The notes below the pieces were generated by a model. It was given only the letters and a program-made list of their open reading frames with translations, made no database searches and was not told the origin of the DNA. A stretch of DNA of 64,000 bases from Peronospora farinosa. Its lineage: Eukaryota > Oomycota > Peronosporomycetes > Peronosporales > Peronosporaceae. This document shows positions 53,285-64,000 of the stretch, in pieces. Both the position numbers and the translations under genes were made by a program. The DNA lies in contig CANTFK010000584.1 of assembly GCA_947646735.1 (NCBI GenBank), positions 1 through 64,000 of the forward strand, in the 5' to 3' direction. The first letter of the stretch is position 1. Each line of letters opens with the position of its first letter.

Positions 53285-56200
53285 ATGACTGCATCAGGAT
53301 TAAAGTACCCAGTCTTACCGATAGCTGAGCAGGAGCGTAGAGAAGCGGATTTGCCTGACGTAGGTGACGTTGATGCCGAGGACGAAGAGCTGGTTTTCAT
53401 GTCGATTCTATTCGACCAAGGAGAACTGGGTGTTGCGATTTATAACGCATTGACGACAAGTTTGAAGACACTGCAGCTTCCAATAGCCGATCAACAAGAG
53501 CTGGAAGAGGTGAAGCAGTTGTTCGTTAATATTTGCAAAGTTTAAAAGTCTGATCCATGCTGCAACAATGCGTACTCTCCAGATACTGGAGCGCCTGCAT
53601 ACACAATTCGAAGTGAATTACGTGCTAGTTTCCTCTAGGAATGCCAGTTCAAATGGGATGCTTCGAATGCTCAAGAAACTTGATGAAAAACTGCAAACAA
53701 AGACGAGGATTAGCGTCCGAAAGGTAATTTTGGACCTGCATATTGAGCTCTTGGTGATACTTTGAAAATTATATACAGCTGACAAATATGGGGTTTTATA
53801 GCATTCAGGTGGAAGAGTGATGAGTAAAATGAGAGTATTCGTTCATTGTGAATGAACAATGCCGCTTTTGCCAAGCAGATTTCAGCTACTCAAAAGGCAG
53901 CCAAGCAATTGAGCATGTCCAGATCGGGGACGCTCCTGCAGAGTTCAGGAAACCTCAAGCACGCTCGTTAAGGTATGCATCGCTCTTAAATAGACAGAAA
54001 ACGTTATCGGTAAACTGAAAACGTTGTCGGACAGACGGGAATCTTACGCGTTTCTAGGAAGCTTCTTTGATTTTAAGAGCACGCAGCAGATTCGCGCTAC
54101 TGGTGGTAAGACGTGTGCTGCTTCATTCTGTCATGTACCAATCTTGACTTTTATATTTTGTAGCGTTGCTGCTCTACTTGTCCACCGAAAAGGTAGGTGG
54201 AGTTGTCTGGGATGTTTCTTGTAACCACTCGACTAACATCGCGCAGACCGGAAATCAATTAGATGACGTGGAATCCGTATTTTTTTCATCGGTGGAGCAA
54301 GTTGCGCTCGACGGGTTCATGTACATCGACAAGACCACGCTGCAGTCCCTTCAGATATTTAACCATGTAGGCCGGCTTGAGATAAGTCTCTCTGTTTGTA
54401 CTCATTTAAGTCTTTGTCTTGCAGGAAGCACATCCTTCACTTGTCAAGGTAAAGTAATGCACTCGCTGCTTGCATTCCTTTCCACTCAACTTATGTTATT
54501 TTACAGGGATCTGGTCGAGCAAAAGAAGGCTTTAGGTGCTGTTATGTTTTACTTGAACTACAATTCTTTTTTTGGAAAATCTGCTAATGATACTTTCTCT
54601 CGTAGTCTGTTTGGACTTCTCAACCGCACCGTAACTAAATCCGGCGGCAGCATGTTGCGCCGCTGGATGCTAACTCCGCTTGTTAGCAGTGTCCAAATTG
54701 ACGAACGCCATAATTCCGTCGCGTTCTTCGTGGATGCTGAGAATGATGAACTTCGACAACTATTGGTACTACTATTCACATAAAGGCTATTAAAGCGTTT
54801 GCAGGATCTAATAAGGTGTAGTCTGGAAAGTTGAAACAATTTAGAGATGCGGCTGGTATTTTTCAGCGCATTAGAAGGCGCTGTGCTTCGGTTGGTGACT
54901 GGTGCCGATTTGCCGCCTCCATTGGGAGTTTCTTGGAAATACAGTAAGTACATATGGTTGCTATAGCTACGATGTTGTTACTAAGTGTCGTAATATTTGC
55001 TCACGGTAGGTCCATTATCGAAGGCATCAGCGAAACAAGTAATATGTCATCGCCTAATCTCTTCTCGAGGATCTTAAAAGAGCGTGGTATCGTCCACGTT
55101 AGCAACTTGCTGGGAAATGTAGTGGACTTCGAAGAGAGTCAACAAGAAAGCACAGTGGTTATTCGAAGTGGTGTGTCGGAAGAGCTGGACGCGGCACGAA
55201 AACGCTATGAAGATCTTGACAACGTACGACGTTGAGAGAATGGCGAGGTAGAGGCATGTATACTGACTTTTACGTACGTAGGTTTTGACGGAGGTAGCAT
55301 TTCAGGTTCAAGAGGCCAATCCAATTCTGTCATCGATCACAGTCCAGTACATTCCTCAAGTTGGGTATGTCATCTGCTGCGAATCCCCCACAACGCTACC
55401 GGACTTCGTGTTTCAATTCCAGGAAGATGACACAACATTTTATTACAAGGTGACTGCGTGTGTTAGTGCTACATTCCATCATGGAATGCTCACTTTTCGT
55501 AACCGGCTCGTGTAGGATGCTTGCTGCCGCGATTTGGACGAGTCGATAGGAGACATCTATGGTGCAATAATCTGGATAATTATTTTTTCTTTCTGACTAC
55601 TAACACTTCGTGTGAAACTGTAGGTTACATTCTGGACGCGCAAAGAGGTACTACTTTAAATAGACGATATACAGAATTGTTTAACGCTAACAATCTGTCC
55701 TTACAGAGCTCCTGGAAGAATTGACGATGGCACTACTAGAGTACGAGGGTAGCATCAATGGTAAACAACCACGTCGTTGACGTACTGAAGTAGCAAGACT
55801 GACATTGCTCTCTTCGACAGAAATGACTTGGATCATGTCGTATCTCGATTGCTTGATCTCATTCGCATCCTGCGCAAAAAGTTTCAATTTCACTCGGTAC
55901 GGCGTACGAATAAAGCTTATTTTACAATCCGAACTCACTTTTGCTTCTAGTCCCAAGATAACGGAGAGCAACACGTTGAAGGCGACTCAAGCTCGCCATC
56001 CTCTTCAGGAGCTGCTAGTGGAGCACTACATCCCCAACGATATTTTACTCGATTCTAGTGACTCACTGAAAATCGTAACGGGACAAAACGGATCAGGTGG
56101 GCAAAACAACATGCGTCTCGTAACGGCACCAACTAGACATTTAACCATGACTTACACCGAACAGGAAAATCCGTGTATCTGAAAATGGTTGGTCTTCTAC

Positions 56201-57377
56201 AATACATGGCTCAAATTGGATCCTTTGTGCCAGCGGACAAAGGTAAGTGTCATAAGTAAACTTGTTCTGAATGCTCAAGGCCCTAACGAAACATTGCAGC
56301 GGAGATAGGGCTAGTTACGAAAGTTTTCACCAGAATCCAGAGGTAAGACTGGCTGTCCAAGATATCATACACACATATAAGAGCTTACCTGAAGTTTAAG
56401 CATGGAGTCCGCTACAGTTTCACAGAGCTCCTTCACGATCGACTGCAACCAGGTACAAGGAAAGAAGCCAGCTTTATCTCAATGGGTCTTTATTGATATG
56501 TTTTTTTCTTTTAGATGGCATGGATGCTCAATCAGGGCGACGGTCGATCGCTGTTCTTGATTGACGAGTTTGGAAAAGGTTTAGTAACTCTGACGCCTGA
56601 GTGAGTAACTTGAGCTAATGCTAATATTCTGAAGGAACGGCTGAGCTCGATGGCATTGCTTTGCTGGTATGTAACTTTTGCTGAACAACTTGAATTGTTG
56701 GCACTTATTTTTCTTCTTATTGGCGTATCCTAGAGCTCAATCATCAACTATCTTGCCAGACACAATTTCGCAACTGGAAGACCCCGGGTTGTGTTGACAA
56801 CCCACTTTCTGGTACTTTGGAGTACATATGTGTTGAAATACTCTATATTCTAATGTCATTTCGTGAACAGGAAATTTTTCGCGACAACCTGCTTGAGCCG
56901 TCACTGTTAATCGGACAGTCCCTGACTGTAAAGGATGGCCATCAATCTGAAAGCTTATCCGACAAGGAACGTGTAATTTGTACCGTCATGGCTTCGACAG
57001 ATGCGCCAGAATCATTTTCTCCGACGTCCAACGCTGTTCCACTATTTGAACTGCGCCTCGGTATTTCTAATCATAGCAATGCACTAACGTGTGCTTCAAA
57101 ATGCGGTAAGCGTCTCGGACCCAATATTCGTGATAAATAAGATTCTTAGCAGACATGCTGTGCTGTCACAGGAATACCACAACAGTTGGTGGAACGGGCC
57201 CAAGAAGTACTGGATTGCACCAAGCGTGGTTTGCCCATTCCATCTCGGCAGCAGTCAACAGGGCCTTCACCGGAGGAGCAGCTTGCTGTGTTCTTTACTT
57301 CGATTAATGATTGGCAATCTGCAGGAGATGATGTCATTGCCAAATTCTTAGCAATGGCACGGATGGGCACGCAATGA
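53285..57377 (+). CDS. MSH5: meiotic MutS homolog MSH5, about 24 exons
   Basis: MutS-family ATPase that with MSH4 stabilises meiotic crossover intermediates. Exons I can join in phase: 53285-53509, 53583-53723, one uncertain exon around 53834-53966, ~53998-54105, 54164-54366, 54425-54448, 54507-54535, ~54822-54943, 55010-55223, 55282-55449, 55516-55561, 55624-55647, 55707-55748, 55791-55896, 55951-56096, 56165-56242, 56300-56342, 56401-56452, 56515-56578, 56635-56666, 56734-56811, 56871-57105, 57172-57377. MSH5 marks: EAHPSLVKGSGRAKEGFSLF across microexons, LNRTVTKSGGSMLRRWMLTP, and VQYIPQVGYVICCESP. CLISFASCAKSFNFTR follows, then Walker A GQNGSGKS (split by an intron after GSG), MAWMLNQGDGRSLFLIDEFG (Walker B) and VVLTTHFL. 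It lacks the N-terminal mismatch-recognition domain, as MSH5 does. Exons are unusually small and numerous for this window. Confidence 0.9.
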
Positions 57378-57480
57378 CATAGCTGAATACTTCGAAGTAA
57401 ATATATTATGAACGGAAGGAATAACGAATTCGACGCATTTCAACTAAGTGTTTCGAACTAAATGAACACTTCAAAACATA

Positions 57481-58485
57481 TTACTCAGTGCACACTGCTT
57501 CGACATCCACACTGAGGATATCTTCGAGCAATCCGTCGGTCTCAAGGCTACCAAGAGATCCACTAGAAAGATCATCTGGCGGTGGCACATCATCAAACAC
57601 TGAATATTCTTCCTCCACCTCCTCTTGGAAGTCCGTCTTTTCCAATTCCTTCAACCACCATGAAGACGGGGGCTTTCCACTTTCAAGCATTGCCTTTTCA
57701 TCACTCCAGTCATCGACAGCGGGAGCAGCATTAAAGTCATCGAAGAGAGTCGGGGTTTCGTCATTTAGAATATCTTGTATGATCTCGTCGTGCAAATCTT
57801 TCAGGTACGTCGAGTCTGATGTAGGAGACGACAGTCCGCCGTATGCAGATTCGATATTCTACAATGCATTAAATGTTAAATCAACAGTGAGTGGTCAATA
57901 AATAGTATAGTTTCTCTCGTAACAAACTACTTACAGGTACTTCCTCGACACGTGGAGGCGTGATCCCTGTCTTGGACTCCAGTGATGCACCGGCTTTTGT
58001 TTTCAGTGGGGTCTTGGTCTTCTTCTTGGCGCTGAGTTTCGTTGGCCGTTCTAGGCTTTCACCTGGTCGACTCTTTTCACTAGACGCAATGTCATCAGAA
58101 TTGTTGTTCCTTTGGCGGTCCCGCTGCTTGTTTGAGATATCACCCAGCACACGTCTTTACAGCAAGAGATCGCAGACGACATATCAGTAAACTTGCACAT
58201 GATGTCAGTGTATCTTCAGTAGCACCTCACCTCTTTTTATCAGATGATCGCTCTTTTAAACTTTTCTTGCCCGTGAGAGACTCTAAGTCTTCATGGATCA
58301 CAAACACATTTTGTGGTGTCGATAGTTTGTTCTTACCTGCAGGAAAAGCGACAAGCCTTAGTAAGTAATGTATACGACTAAAATCACTACGACATACAGT
58401 AAATATATAATGTAACCACAAGGTGCAACTCACTGACGCCGCCGCCGCCAGCATTCAGGTATACATTTTCTTTTTGCGCTTCCAT
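57481..58485 (-). CDS. KEN-box / D-box protein, candidate securin
   Basis: Four exons, 58485-58434, 58336-58231, 58154-57935 and 57858-57481, joined by GT-AG introns in phases 1, 2 and 0, give 251 residues. Residues 5-7 are KEN within MEAQKENVYL. A destruction box RRVLGDISNK occurs near residue 54. Between about 60 and 115 the protein is strongly basic with TP sites (KKKTKTPLKTK, GITPPRV), and the C-terminal half is acidic (from about 140), ending LLEDILSVDVEAVCTE. Order and composition (KEN, STPQ, D-box, Lys-rich middle, acidic tail with conserved-looking hydrophobics) parallel metazoan securin, the separase inhibitor destroyed by APC/C. Sororin or another APC/C substrate is the main alternative. 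No enzymatic domain is present. The KEN box sits in a tiny first exon that is easily missed. Confidence 0.7.
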
Positions 58486-59068
58486 TTGTCGCGTCTGTTA
58501 GTTTTTTTGTATTATTTTTTACGTATTTTAAATCTCCCGAGAATCCGTAAGTTATTTACCAATCACGTCTTCAATATCAGTGGGCCTCAAAATTAGTAAA
58601 ACAGTAGTTACCCAAAATTCCATGCACCACTTTTGGTCCAAATTTCGCTACGCTGCTGCAGTAACAGTAACAGTCATTCAGCAATACATGTAATTTGATA
58701 GTATGCTATTCGTGTAAGAAGGAGAAGGAACGTATACACTGTTTCTACTTTTTCGGACCTAGTCAGTAAATAAAGGATTAATAAGCTCGAGCATGACAGG
58801 AGGTGGTAGCCATGGCAAGAGACTTATGTTTCAACATGCGATACGAAGACGCTGTTTGCGGTACCCCGCCTGAGGGATCGAAGCCACAACTAATAGCGAG
58901 AGCACATCAACGGCACCAAATACAATATTGTGCGACACAAAACGCCAGCAAGATTGTACTAGTTAGATGATAATGATGTCCACACTATTGCAGAGACGTG
59001 TCTGCTTCTACACTGTCATCTCTACGCCTTCCGTCGTCTCCTTTAGTCTCTTCTACCTGCCATCCTCC
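58486..59068. other. intergenic region
   Basis: About 580 bp between the securin-candidate start and the end of the small hypothetical gene. Nothing recognised apart from a short CAGTAACAGTAACAGT repeat near 58660. Confidence 0.4.
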
Positions 59069-59338
59069 TTAGCGACGTGGACCGTGATGACTCTTCATCA
59101 TGCGAATCACATGGAAATTGAGCGTAGAACGATGCTCAGCAGCACGACGCTTCCTCTTTTCATCCAGCACGAGCATCATCTGACGCGCCTCGCGTTTGCA
59201 CTGGGCTTCGTCAAAGTCGTTGCGCTCTAGCGCGTCCAGGAACGCAAGTGTCTCGGGTTGTCCATCTGTTCTTTCGCGCATGGTACGTAACGTCATACGC
59301 TTAATGTGCTCAATGTTGATGCCACGGCCAAGCTTCAT
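59069..59338 (-). CDS. small basic hypothetical protein
   Basis: An 89-codon single exon starting MKLGRGINIEHIKRMTLRTM. It is rich in Arg, Lys, Glu and Met, with a helical central part (TLAFLDALERNDFDEAQCKR) and a basic end (MMKSHHGPRR). No family is recognised. Support for reality is composition, a proper ATG, and position: it is head to head with the nardilysin-like gene across only 106 bp, like other gene pairs here. A mitochondrial or RNA-binding role cannot be argued from sequence. Confidence 0.5.
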   Translation of the reverse strand: MKLGRGINIEHIKRMTLRTMRERTDGQPETLAFLDALERNDFDEAQCKREARQMMLVLDEKRKRRAAEHRSTLNFHVIRMMKSHHGPRR

Positions 59339-59444
59339 GATCACACGTCACAGGTTTTTTTGTCTGTGGTTGACGTGGGGTTTCGAAAATGGGTCAAATC
59401 GATCGATAAATTGGGTACTAAAGCTACAATTAACCTGAACACAA

Positions 59445-62400
59445 ATGGGTACAAAAGACTTAGTTTCCAATTCAAGAGCTACGATGGACATGGATCCCGT
59501 CGAAAGGTCCAAATCGCCCAATGATCAGAAGAAATACCGACTATTGACACTCTCCAATTCACTACAAGTACTCCTTATCTCTACTGCAGAAGTGTCGCAT
59601 TCCATCACTCGAGAGAGCGAGAGTCAATCGAGTCAACAGAACGACGAGAGCTTGAGTAGTGACAGCGACATTAGCGAAGACGACGGCAGTTTCAATGACG
59701 ACGAAGAGGCACACGATGGTGCACTAAGTTGCCGTGCGGGCGCGTGTCTCACTGTGGGTATTGGCAGCTTTGCTGAGCCCGTGACGCTGCCCGGTTTAGC
59801 CCATTATTTAGAGCATATGCTTTTTATGGGCAGTAAAAAGTACCCAGATGAAAACGAATTTGAGTCCTTTTTGAGTACTCATGGGGGTTACAGCAACGGT
59901 GCAACGGATAATGAAGTAACAAGTTATACTTTTGAAGTGGGGCCGGATCATCTGCAGCCGGCACTGGATATGTTTGCGCACTTTTTTATTTCTCCATTGC
60001 TTAAAGCAGAAGCAATGGAGAGAGAAGTATCGGCTATTGAGTCTGAGTTTAGTCAGGCGTCACAGAATGATCGGATTCGTACGCAGGTTAGAGATGTGCT
60101 GCTGCTACTACTGTTGACACTAATCTATATCTGATTATGTTTGTGTTTTTTATTGTGGATGACAATGGTGTGTAGCAAGTTTTGTGTGATGTATCGCTTG
60201 CTAGTCATCCGTATCATCGATTTAGTTGGGGAAATAAAAAGAGTCTTTATGAGCTGCCGAAGAAGGCGGGGGTGGATGTCCGCAAGCAAATCTTGACATT
60301 CTACGAAAAGTACTACTCAGCTAACATCATGAAGCTCGTTGTGTGTGGTGAGAACACGCTGAATGAGTTGGAGCAGTGGGTGACCAAGTCTTTCAGTGCG
60401 ATTCCGAACAACAACGTGGCGGTACCGTCTTTCGAGTCAGATGGTCCACCATTTGGAGCTAAAGGTACTGGCGCACCGATGTTGTGCAAAATTGTGCCCG
60501 TCCGGGATATTCACACTCTTCACCTCGATTGGATGATTCCGCCTATTCTCGGCCAGCATCATCAGAAGCCTTCGGATTACATTGCTTGCCTCCTGGGTCA
60601 TGAAAGTGAAGGATCCGTGCTCTCGTATGTACGTCAAGTAGCTTTGCCTTATAATTCAAAGTCAAATGTGTGCTGAGTGAGAATATTAACGATGAATGAC
60701 GTTGACATTATAGCTGAAGGAGAGGGGTTGGATTTCCGCAATTACGGCAGGTGTAACGGACACAGATGGCTACGATTGTGGTACATACGCTGCAAAGTTT
60801 AACGTCACTATGAAGCTTACGCCGGAGGGCATTTCCCATTGGGAAGACATTGTGCTCGCAGTTTTTGAGTATCTGCACATGCTGAAGGTAGATGGCTGTC
60901 CGAAGTGGGTGTTCGACGAGTTGGCAGCACTGGCCGACATTTCGTTCCGCTTTCAGGAAGAGGATAGCGCTGTTGAACGATGTGAAGAACTGGGGGAAAT
61001 CATGCAGGTAGGCACTTTAGTGCGTTGCATGATGCCAGGGAACTGTTTTGTGTTTTGGCTGACCGTGTTGAATGATATTAGTCGATTTTTAAGGTTGCGC
61101 CGGAAGATATCTTGCGCTATAACCTTTTCAAGGGTGTCTTCAACACGGAACTAGTCGATGGCATGTTAAGCCACTTGACTGCTACAACCATCTGTCTGTC
61201 AATCGTTTCAAAGACATTTGAAGAGTCCCCAGAATTTCAGGCGCAGGTGAGAAGTTGAAAACGGTTTCTCATTTCTGCCTTTTTACATAGCGCGTGCTAA
61301 GTCGTTGTACCGAAATGTGGTGCTGCTGTGGTAACAGGCACTAGAGGAAGAGTGGTTTGGTATCAAGTACTCAAGGGAAAACATTACGGACGCCACTGTC
61401 CAGCGCTGGCAAAATGCAGAAACTAATCCGAAGTTGCACTTTCCTCGACCGAACCAGTTTATTCCGCGAGATTTCTCACTCGTGGACACGACAGGAGTGA
61501 AAGACCTCGTGTGTGAGACGACAACATTCGGGAAGTTATGGTACAAGCCGGATCGTGTGTTTGCTACACCTCGCGCCCATGTTGCACTGTTGTTGCACTT
61601 GCCAAGCGTGGTTGCGAACGTGGATAACTGGGCGCATACCCAATTGTACGTGAAGCTCGTTCGGGATGCGCTTAGTGAGTATGCGTACCATGCAAATGTA
61701 GCTGAGCTTACGTATTCGCTCCAAGTCAAAGACTCTGGGCTGGAATTGGTGTTTGGTGGCTTCAACGACAAGCTAGACGTTCTTGTTGAAGTGGTGGTTG
61801 CAGCTGTGTGTGGAGCCAAAATCAGTGAAGCACGTTTTGAAGTAATGCGCGAGGAATTGATGCGTGAATCGAAAAATGCAATTACGAAGGTTGCTCAAAA
61901 AGCAAAGTACCTCCGCTTGCAACTTTTGGAAAAGCGATCATTTCCGCTGGAGGAGATTTTGGACTCGATCGAGGTCGCCACCGTGGCATCTCTCAATAAA
62001 TTTGTCTCTAGCCAGCTGTGGGCAGGCAAGACATGGCTAGCAAGCTTTGCACATGGAAACATATCCCTTGCTGCCGCTTCGACAATGATCGCAAAAGTCG
62101 AAGCACAGCTGCAGCATGTGACTGCACCGCTATTGCTGCGCGATTTCCCCCAACGCCTCATCAATATTATTCCACCGACGCCTATGGGTTTTCTGCTGAA
62201 GGAGCGTAGTGAGAACAATTCAGAGACGAACACACAGGTGGAAGTGTACTATCAGGTTGGTCCATTGACGCTGCGTAATCTGGCCTATGCGGACTTGCTG
62301 TACCAGTTGATGGAGGAGCCACTTTTTGACACTCTGCGCACCAAGCAAGAACTAGGTTACGATGTCTCGTGTACCGTTCGTGTGACCAACGGCATTGTGG

Positions 62401-62936
62401 GTTTTGGTGTGATGGTGCAGTCATCGCTGTTTGCGGCCGAGCATATTTCCTCTTGCGTTGACCGCTTCATGGTTGATTTCGAAGAAGCAATCGAAATGAT
62501 GACGGACGAGCGCTTCCACGACCACGTTCAAGCACAGATTCTTTTGAAGCTCGAACCCGATCATAACCTTTTAGAGACGACACACAGTTACTGGTACGAA
62601 ATCACGTCACGTCGTCTTGCATTCGACATCAATGCTCAGCTTGCAAAGGAGATGGAGACGTTAACCAAGAGCGAGATGGCGCAGCTTTATCGCGAGTGGA
62701 TTCTACAAAGTCCCAAGAAGTTGTGTGTGCACGTTATCGGTCGTGCCAATCCAGCTGAAAAGCTAGCCAGACACAAGCGCAAAAACGCAATCAAAGCTGA
62801 CGTGCGTCCGCTACTTCATCCAATTCGAATTCGTGACCTCCATTTGTTCAAGGCCGAATTGTCTTCTTATCCTGATTCTCTCGATAAACTAAGCAAGCGG
62901 GAGGCAGAGGAAGGAGAAAAGCGTTTAGAACTATAG
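59445..62936 (+). CDS. nardilysin-like M16 metallopeptidase
   Basis: Zinc protease of the insulinase family that cleaves peptides in a closed chamber. Exons 59445-60086, 60176-60637, 60714-61007, 61094-61246 and 61338-62936 join in phase 0 throughout; 1049 residues, or 1036 if translation starts at the in-frame ATG 59484. The inverted zinc motif HYLEH is at 120-124, with the third ligand Glu201 in REVSAIESEF at the family spacing. An acidic Ser/Asp/Glu-rich insert (about residues 55-90) lies in the N-terminal domain just before the catalytic motif, the hallmark of nardilysin (N-arginine dibasic convertase) versus insulin-degrading enzyme. Later domains include HPYHRFSWGNKKSLYELP and LFDTLRTKQELGYDVSCTVR, the latter being the conserved C-terminal-half motif. 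Family certain, nardilysin subtype probable. Confidence 0.92.
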
Positions 62937-63280
62937 AACGCAATTATTGTCGGCATCAAGAATCGTGCTGCTGGTAGAACATGCATGGCTAAGTATTACA
63001 CTACAGGTCTCCCTCCAATAATGTATTCTTCCATTACGTTTCAACTTTCTGTAGGTTATTAGTTTTTGCGTCCTCTGACGATATCTAATTAAGGAAGTAT
63101 ATAAACTAGCTACTTCTAAATGTCTAAATTTATCGTACTGTCAATAGGATGATAATTACCGTGAATCTTCGTTAAAATACGCTCACTTCCAGCCAGCCAA
63201 ATATGCCTACCGTCTCCGGTCCTTCATTCTACCTTTGAATCCCAAGTCGAAGAAGCGCCCGACCAAAAGGAAGGAATAAG
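62937..63280. promoter_or_regulatory. RPL10A upstream region with Inr
   Basis: 343 bp between the protease stop and the ribosomal-protein ATG. CCTTCATTCTACC at 63221-63233 matches the oomycete initiator TCATTYY, about 50 nt before the ATG. AT-rich DNA upstream shows nothing else. Confidence 0.5.
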
Positions 63281-63970
63281 ATGAGCAAATTAAACAGTGA
63301 ATTGTTATCCCAAGCAGTGGATGATATTTTGTCGTTCTCAGCTGGTGAGACTGTGACTATTAATGGCAATGAGCTAAAGGGTAAAAAACGTAATTTTAAC
63401 GAGACCATTGAGCTCCAGATTGCTCTTAAGAACTACGACCCGCAAAAAGACAAACGTTTCAGTGGCACGTTCAAGTTGCCGACGGTCCCTCGTCCCAACA
63501 TGAAGATTTGTGTACTTGGAAATGCTATTCACTGTGAAATGGCTGAAAAAGAGGGCTTTGAGTACATGACAGTGGACGATCTGAAGAAATTCAACAAGAA
63601 CAAAAAGGTGATCAAGAAGTTTGCCAAGAAGTACGACGCTTTTCTGGCCTCCGACACGCTGATCAAGCAGATCCCACGTTTGCTAGGTCCTGGACTTAAC
63701 AAGGCTGGTAAGTTCCCGACACTTGTGACGTCAAACGACTCGCTCACGGAGAAGGCGGATCAAGTGCGTGCTACCATCAAGTTTCAGATGAAGAAGGTGA
63801 TGTGTCTTAACGTCGCCATTGGTCACGTGGGCCTTGACAAGCAGCAGATTGTGGTGAACACGCAGCTGGCTGCGAACTTTTTGGCTTCGCTGCTAAAGAA
63901 GAACTGGCAGAACATCAAGGTGCTGTACCTCAAGTCTACTATGGGACCCTCTGTGCAGATTTTCTTCTAG
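63281..63970 (+). CDS. RPL10A: 60S ribosomal protein L10a (uL1)
   Basis: L1-stalk protein of the large cytosolic subunit, involved in E-site tRNA release. Single exon of 229 residues, about a dozen longer than the common ~217. Start [20 protein letters not shown] is typical. Core motifs are [63 protein letters not shown], and the end [15 protein letters not shown]. The [11 protein letters not shown] loop is diagnostic. No frame defects are seen. The complete gene ends 30 bp before the window edge. Confidence 0.97.
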   Translation: MSKLNSELLSQAVDDILSFSAGETVTINGNELKGKKRNFNETIELQIALKNYDPQKDKRFSGTFKLPTVPRPNMKICVLGNAIHCEMAEKEGFEYMTVDDLKKFNKNKKVIKKFAKKYDAFLASDTLIKQIPRLLGPGLNKAGKFPTLVTSNDSLTEKADQVRATIKFQMKKVMCLNVAIGHVGLDKQQIVVNTQLAANFLASLLKKNWQNIKVLYLKSTMGPSVQIFF

Positions 63971-64000
63971 TTTGCTGTTATGGCTACAGTACCTCCTCAT

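Noticed and set aside
1..64000. tRNA and rRNA genes
   Set aside because: I looked for T-loop/acceptor-stem patterns and conserved rRNA strings and saw none I could support; a tRNAscan-SE or Rfam run would be decisive.

Overview
The window looks like a gene-dense piece of an oomycete (Phytophthora / downy-mildew type) nuclear genome. The evidence is: many short GT-AG introns (mostly 45-100 nt), short intergenic gaps, oomycete-type initiator motifs (TCATTYY) about 20-30 nt upstream of several start codons, and a wholly eukaryotic set of housekeeping genes. Exon models here were assembled by eye from reading frame, splice sites and protein-family continuity, with intron phase checked at each junction unless stated otherwise.

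Layout. 1-1000 is a GC-rich minisatellite block with a ~350-bp direct duplication; 1000-2600 has no recognisable gene. Then come: M1 aminopeptidase (+, 2620-5649); COG5 Golgi-tether subunit (-, 6154-9092); an unconventional myosin with IQ, coiled-coil and WW regions carrying two compensating single-base frame breaks (+, 9271-13446); checkpoint clamp RAD1 (-, 14719-15774); Spinster-like MFS transporter (+, 16533-18050); ARP1/centractin (-, 18392-19686); symplekin (+, 19866-23594); serine palmitoyltransferase LCB2 (-, 24019-25611); translin/TRAX-family protein (-, 26306-27227); coronin (-, 28083-29480); an unrecognised coiled-coil protein (-, 30808-32897); CLEC16A/FPL-domain protein (+, 33237-36401); a 1.7-kb zone of coding remnants; and an FG nucleoporin of Nup153/Nup1 type (-, 38100-42475).

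42.6-46.9 kb is gene-poor and holds a broken AGC-type kinase. The last 17 kb is rich in cell-cycle and chromosome genes: an N-myristoylation-signal PH-like protein (+, 47041-47930), an unrecognised multi-exon gene (+, 48122-49381), E2F (-, 49514-50874), signal peptidase subunit SPC25/SPCS2 (+, 51252-52053), MAD2 (-, 52211-53097), MSH5 (+, 53285-57377, about 24 exons), a KEN-box/D-box protein that I interpret as a candidate oomycete securin (-, 57481-58485), a small hypothetical (-, 59069-59338), nardilysin-like M16 protease (+, 59445-62936) and ribosomal protein uL1/RPL10A (+, 63281-63970).

There is no operon structure. Genes alternate strands, with compact shared promoters (COG5/myosin, ARP1/symplekin, MAD2/MSH5, coiled-coil/CLEC16A) and convergent tails. 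The item most worth follow-up is the securin candidate: MAD2 restrains APC/C, and a KEN+D-box acidic-tailed protein is the expected downstream target, here encoded 4.4 kb from MAD2.
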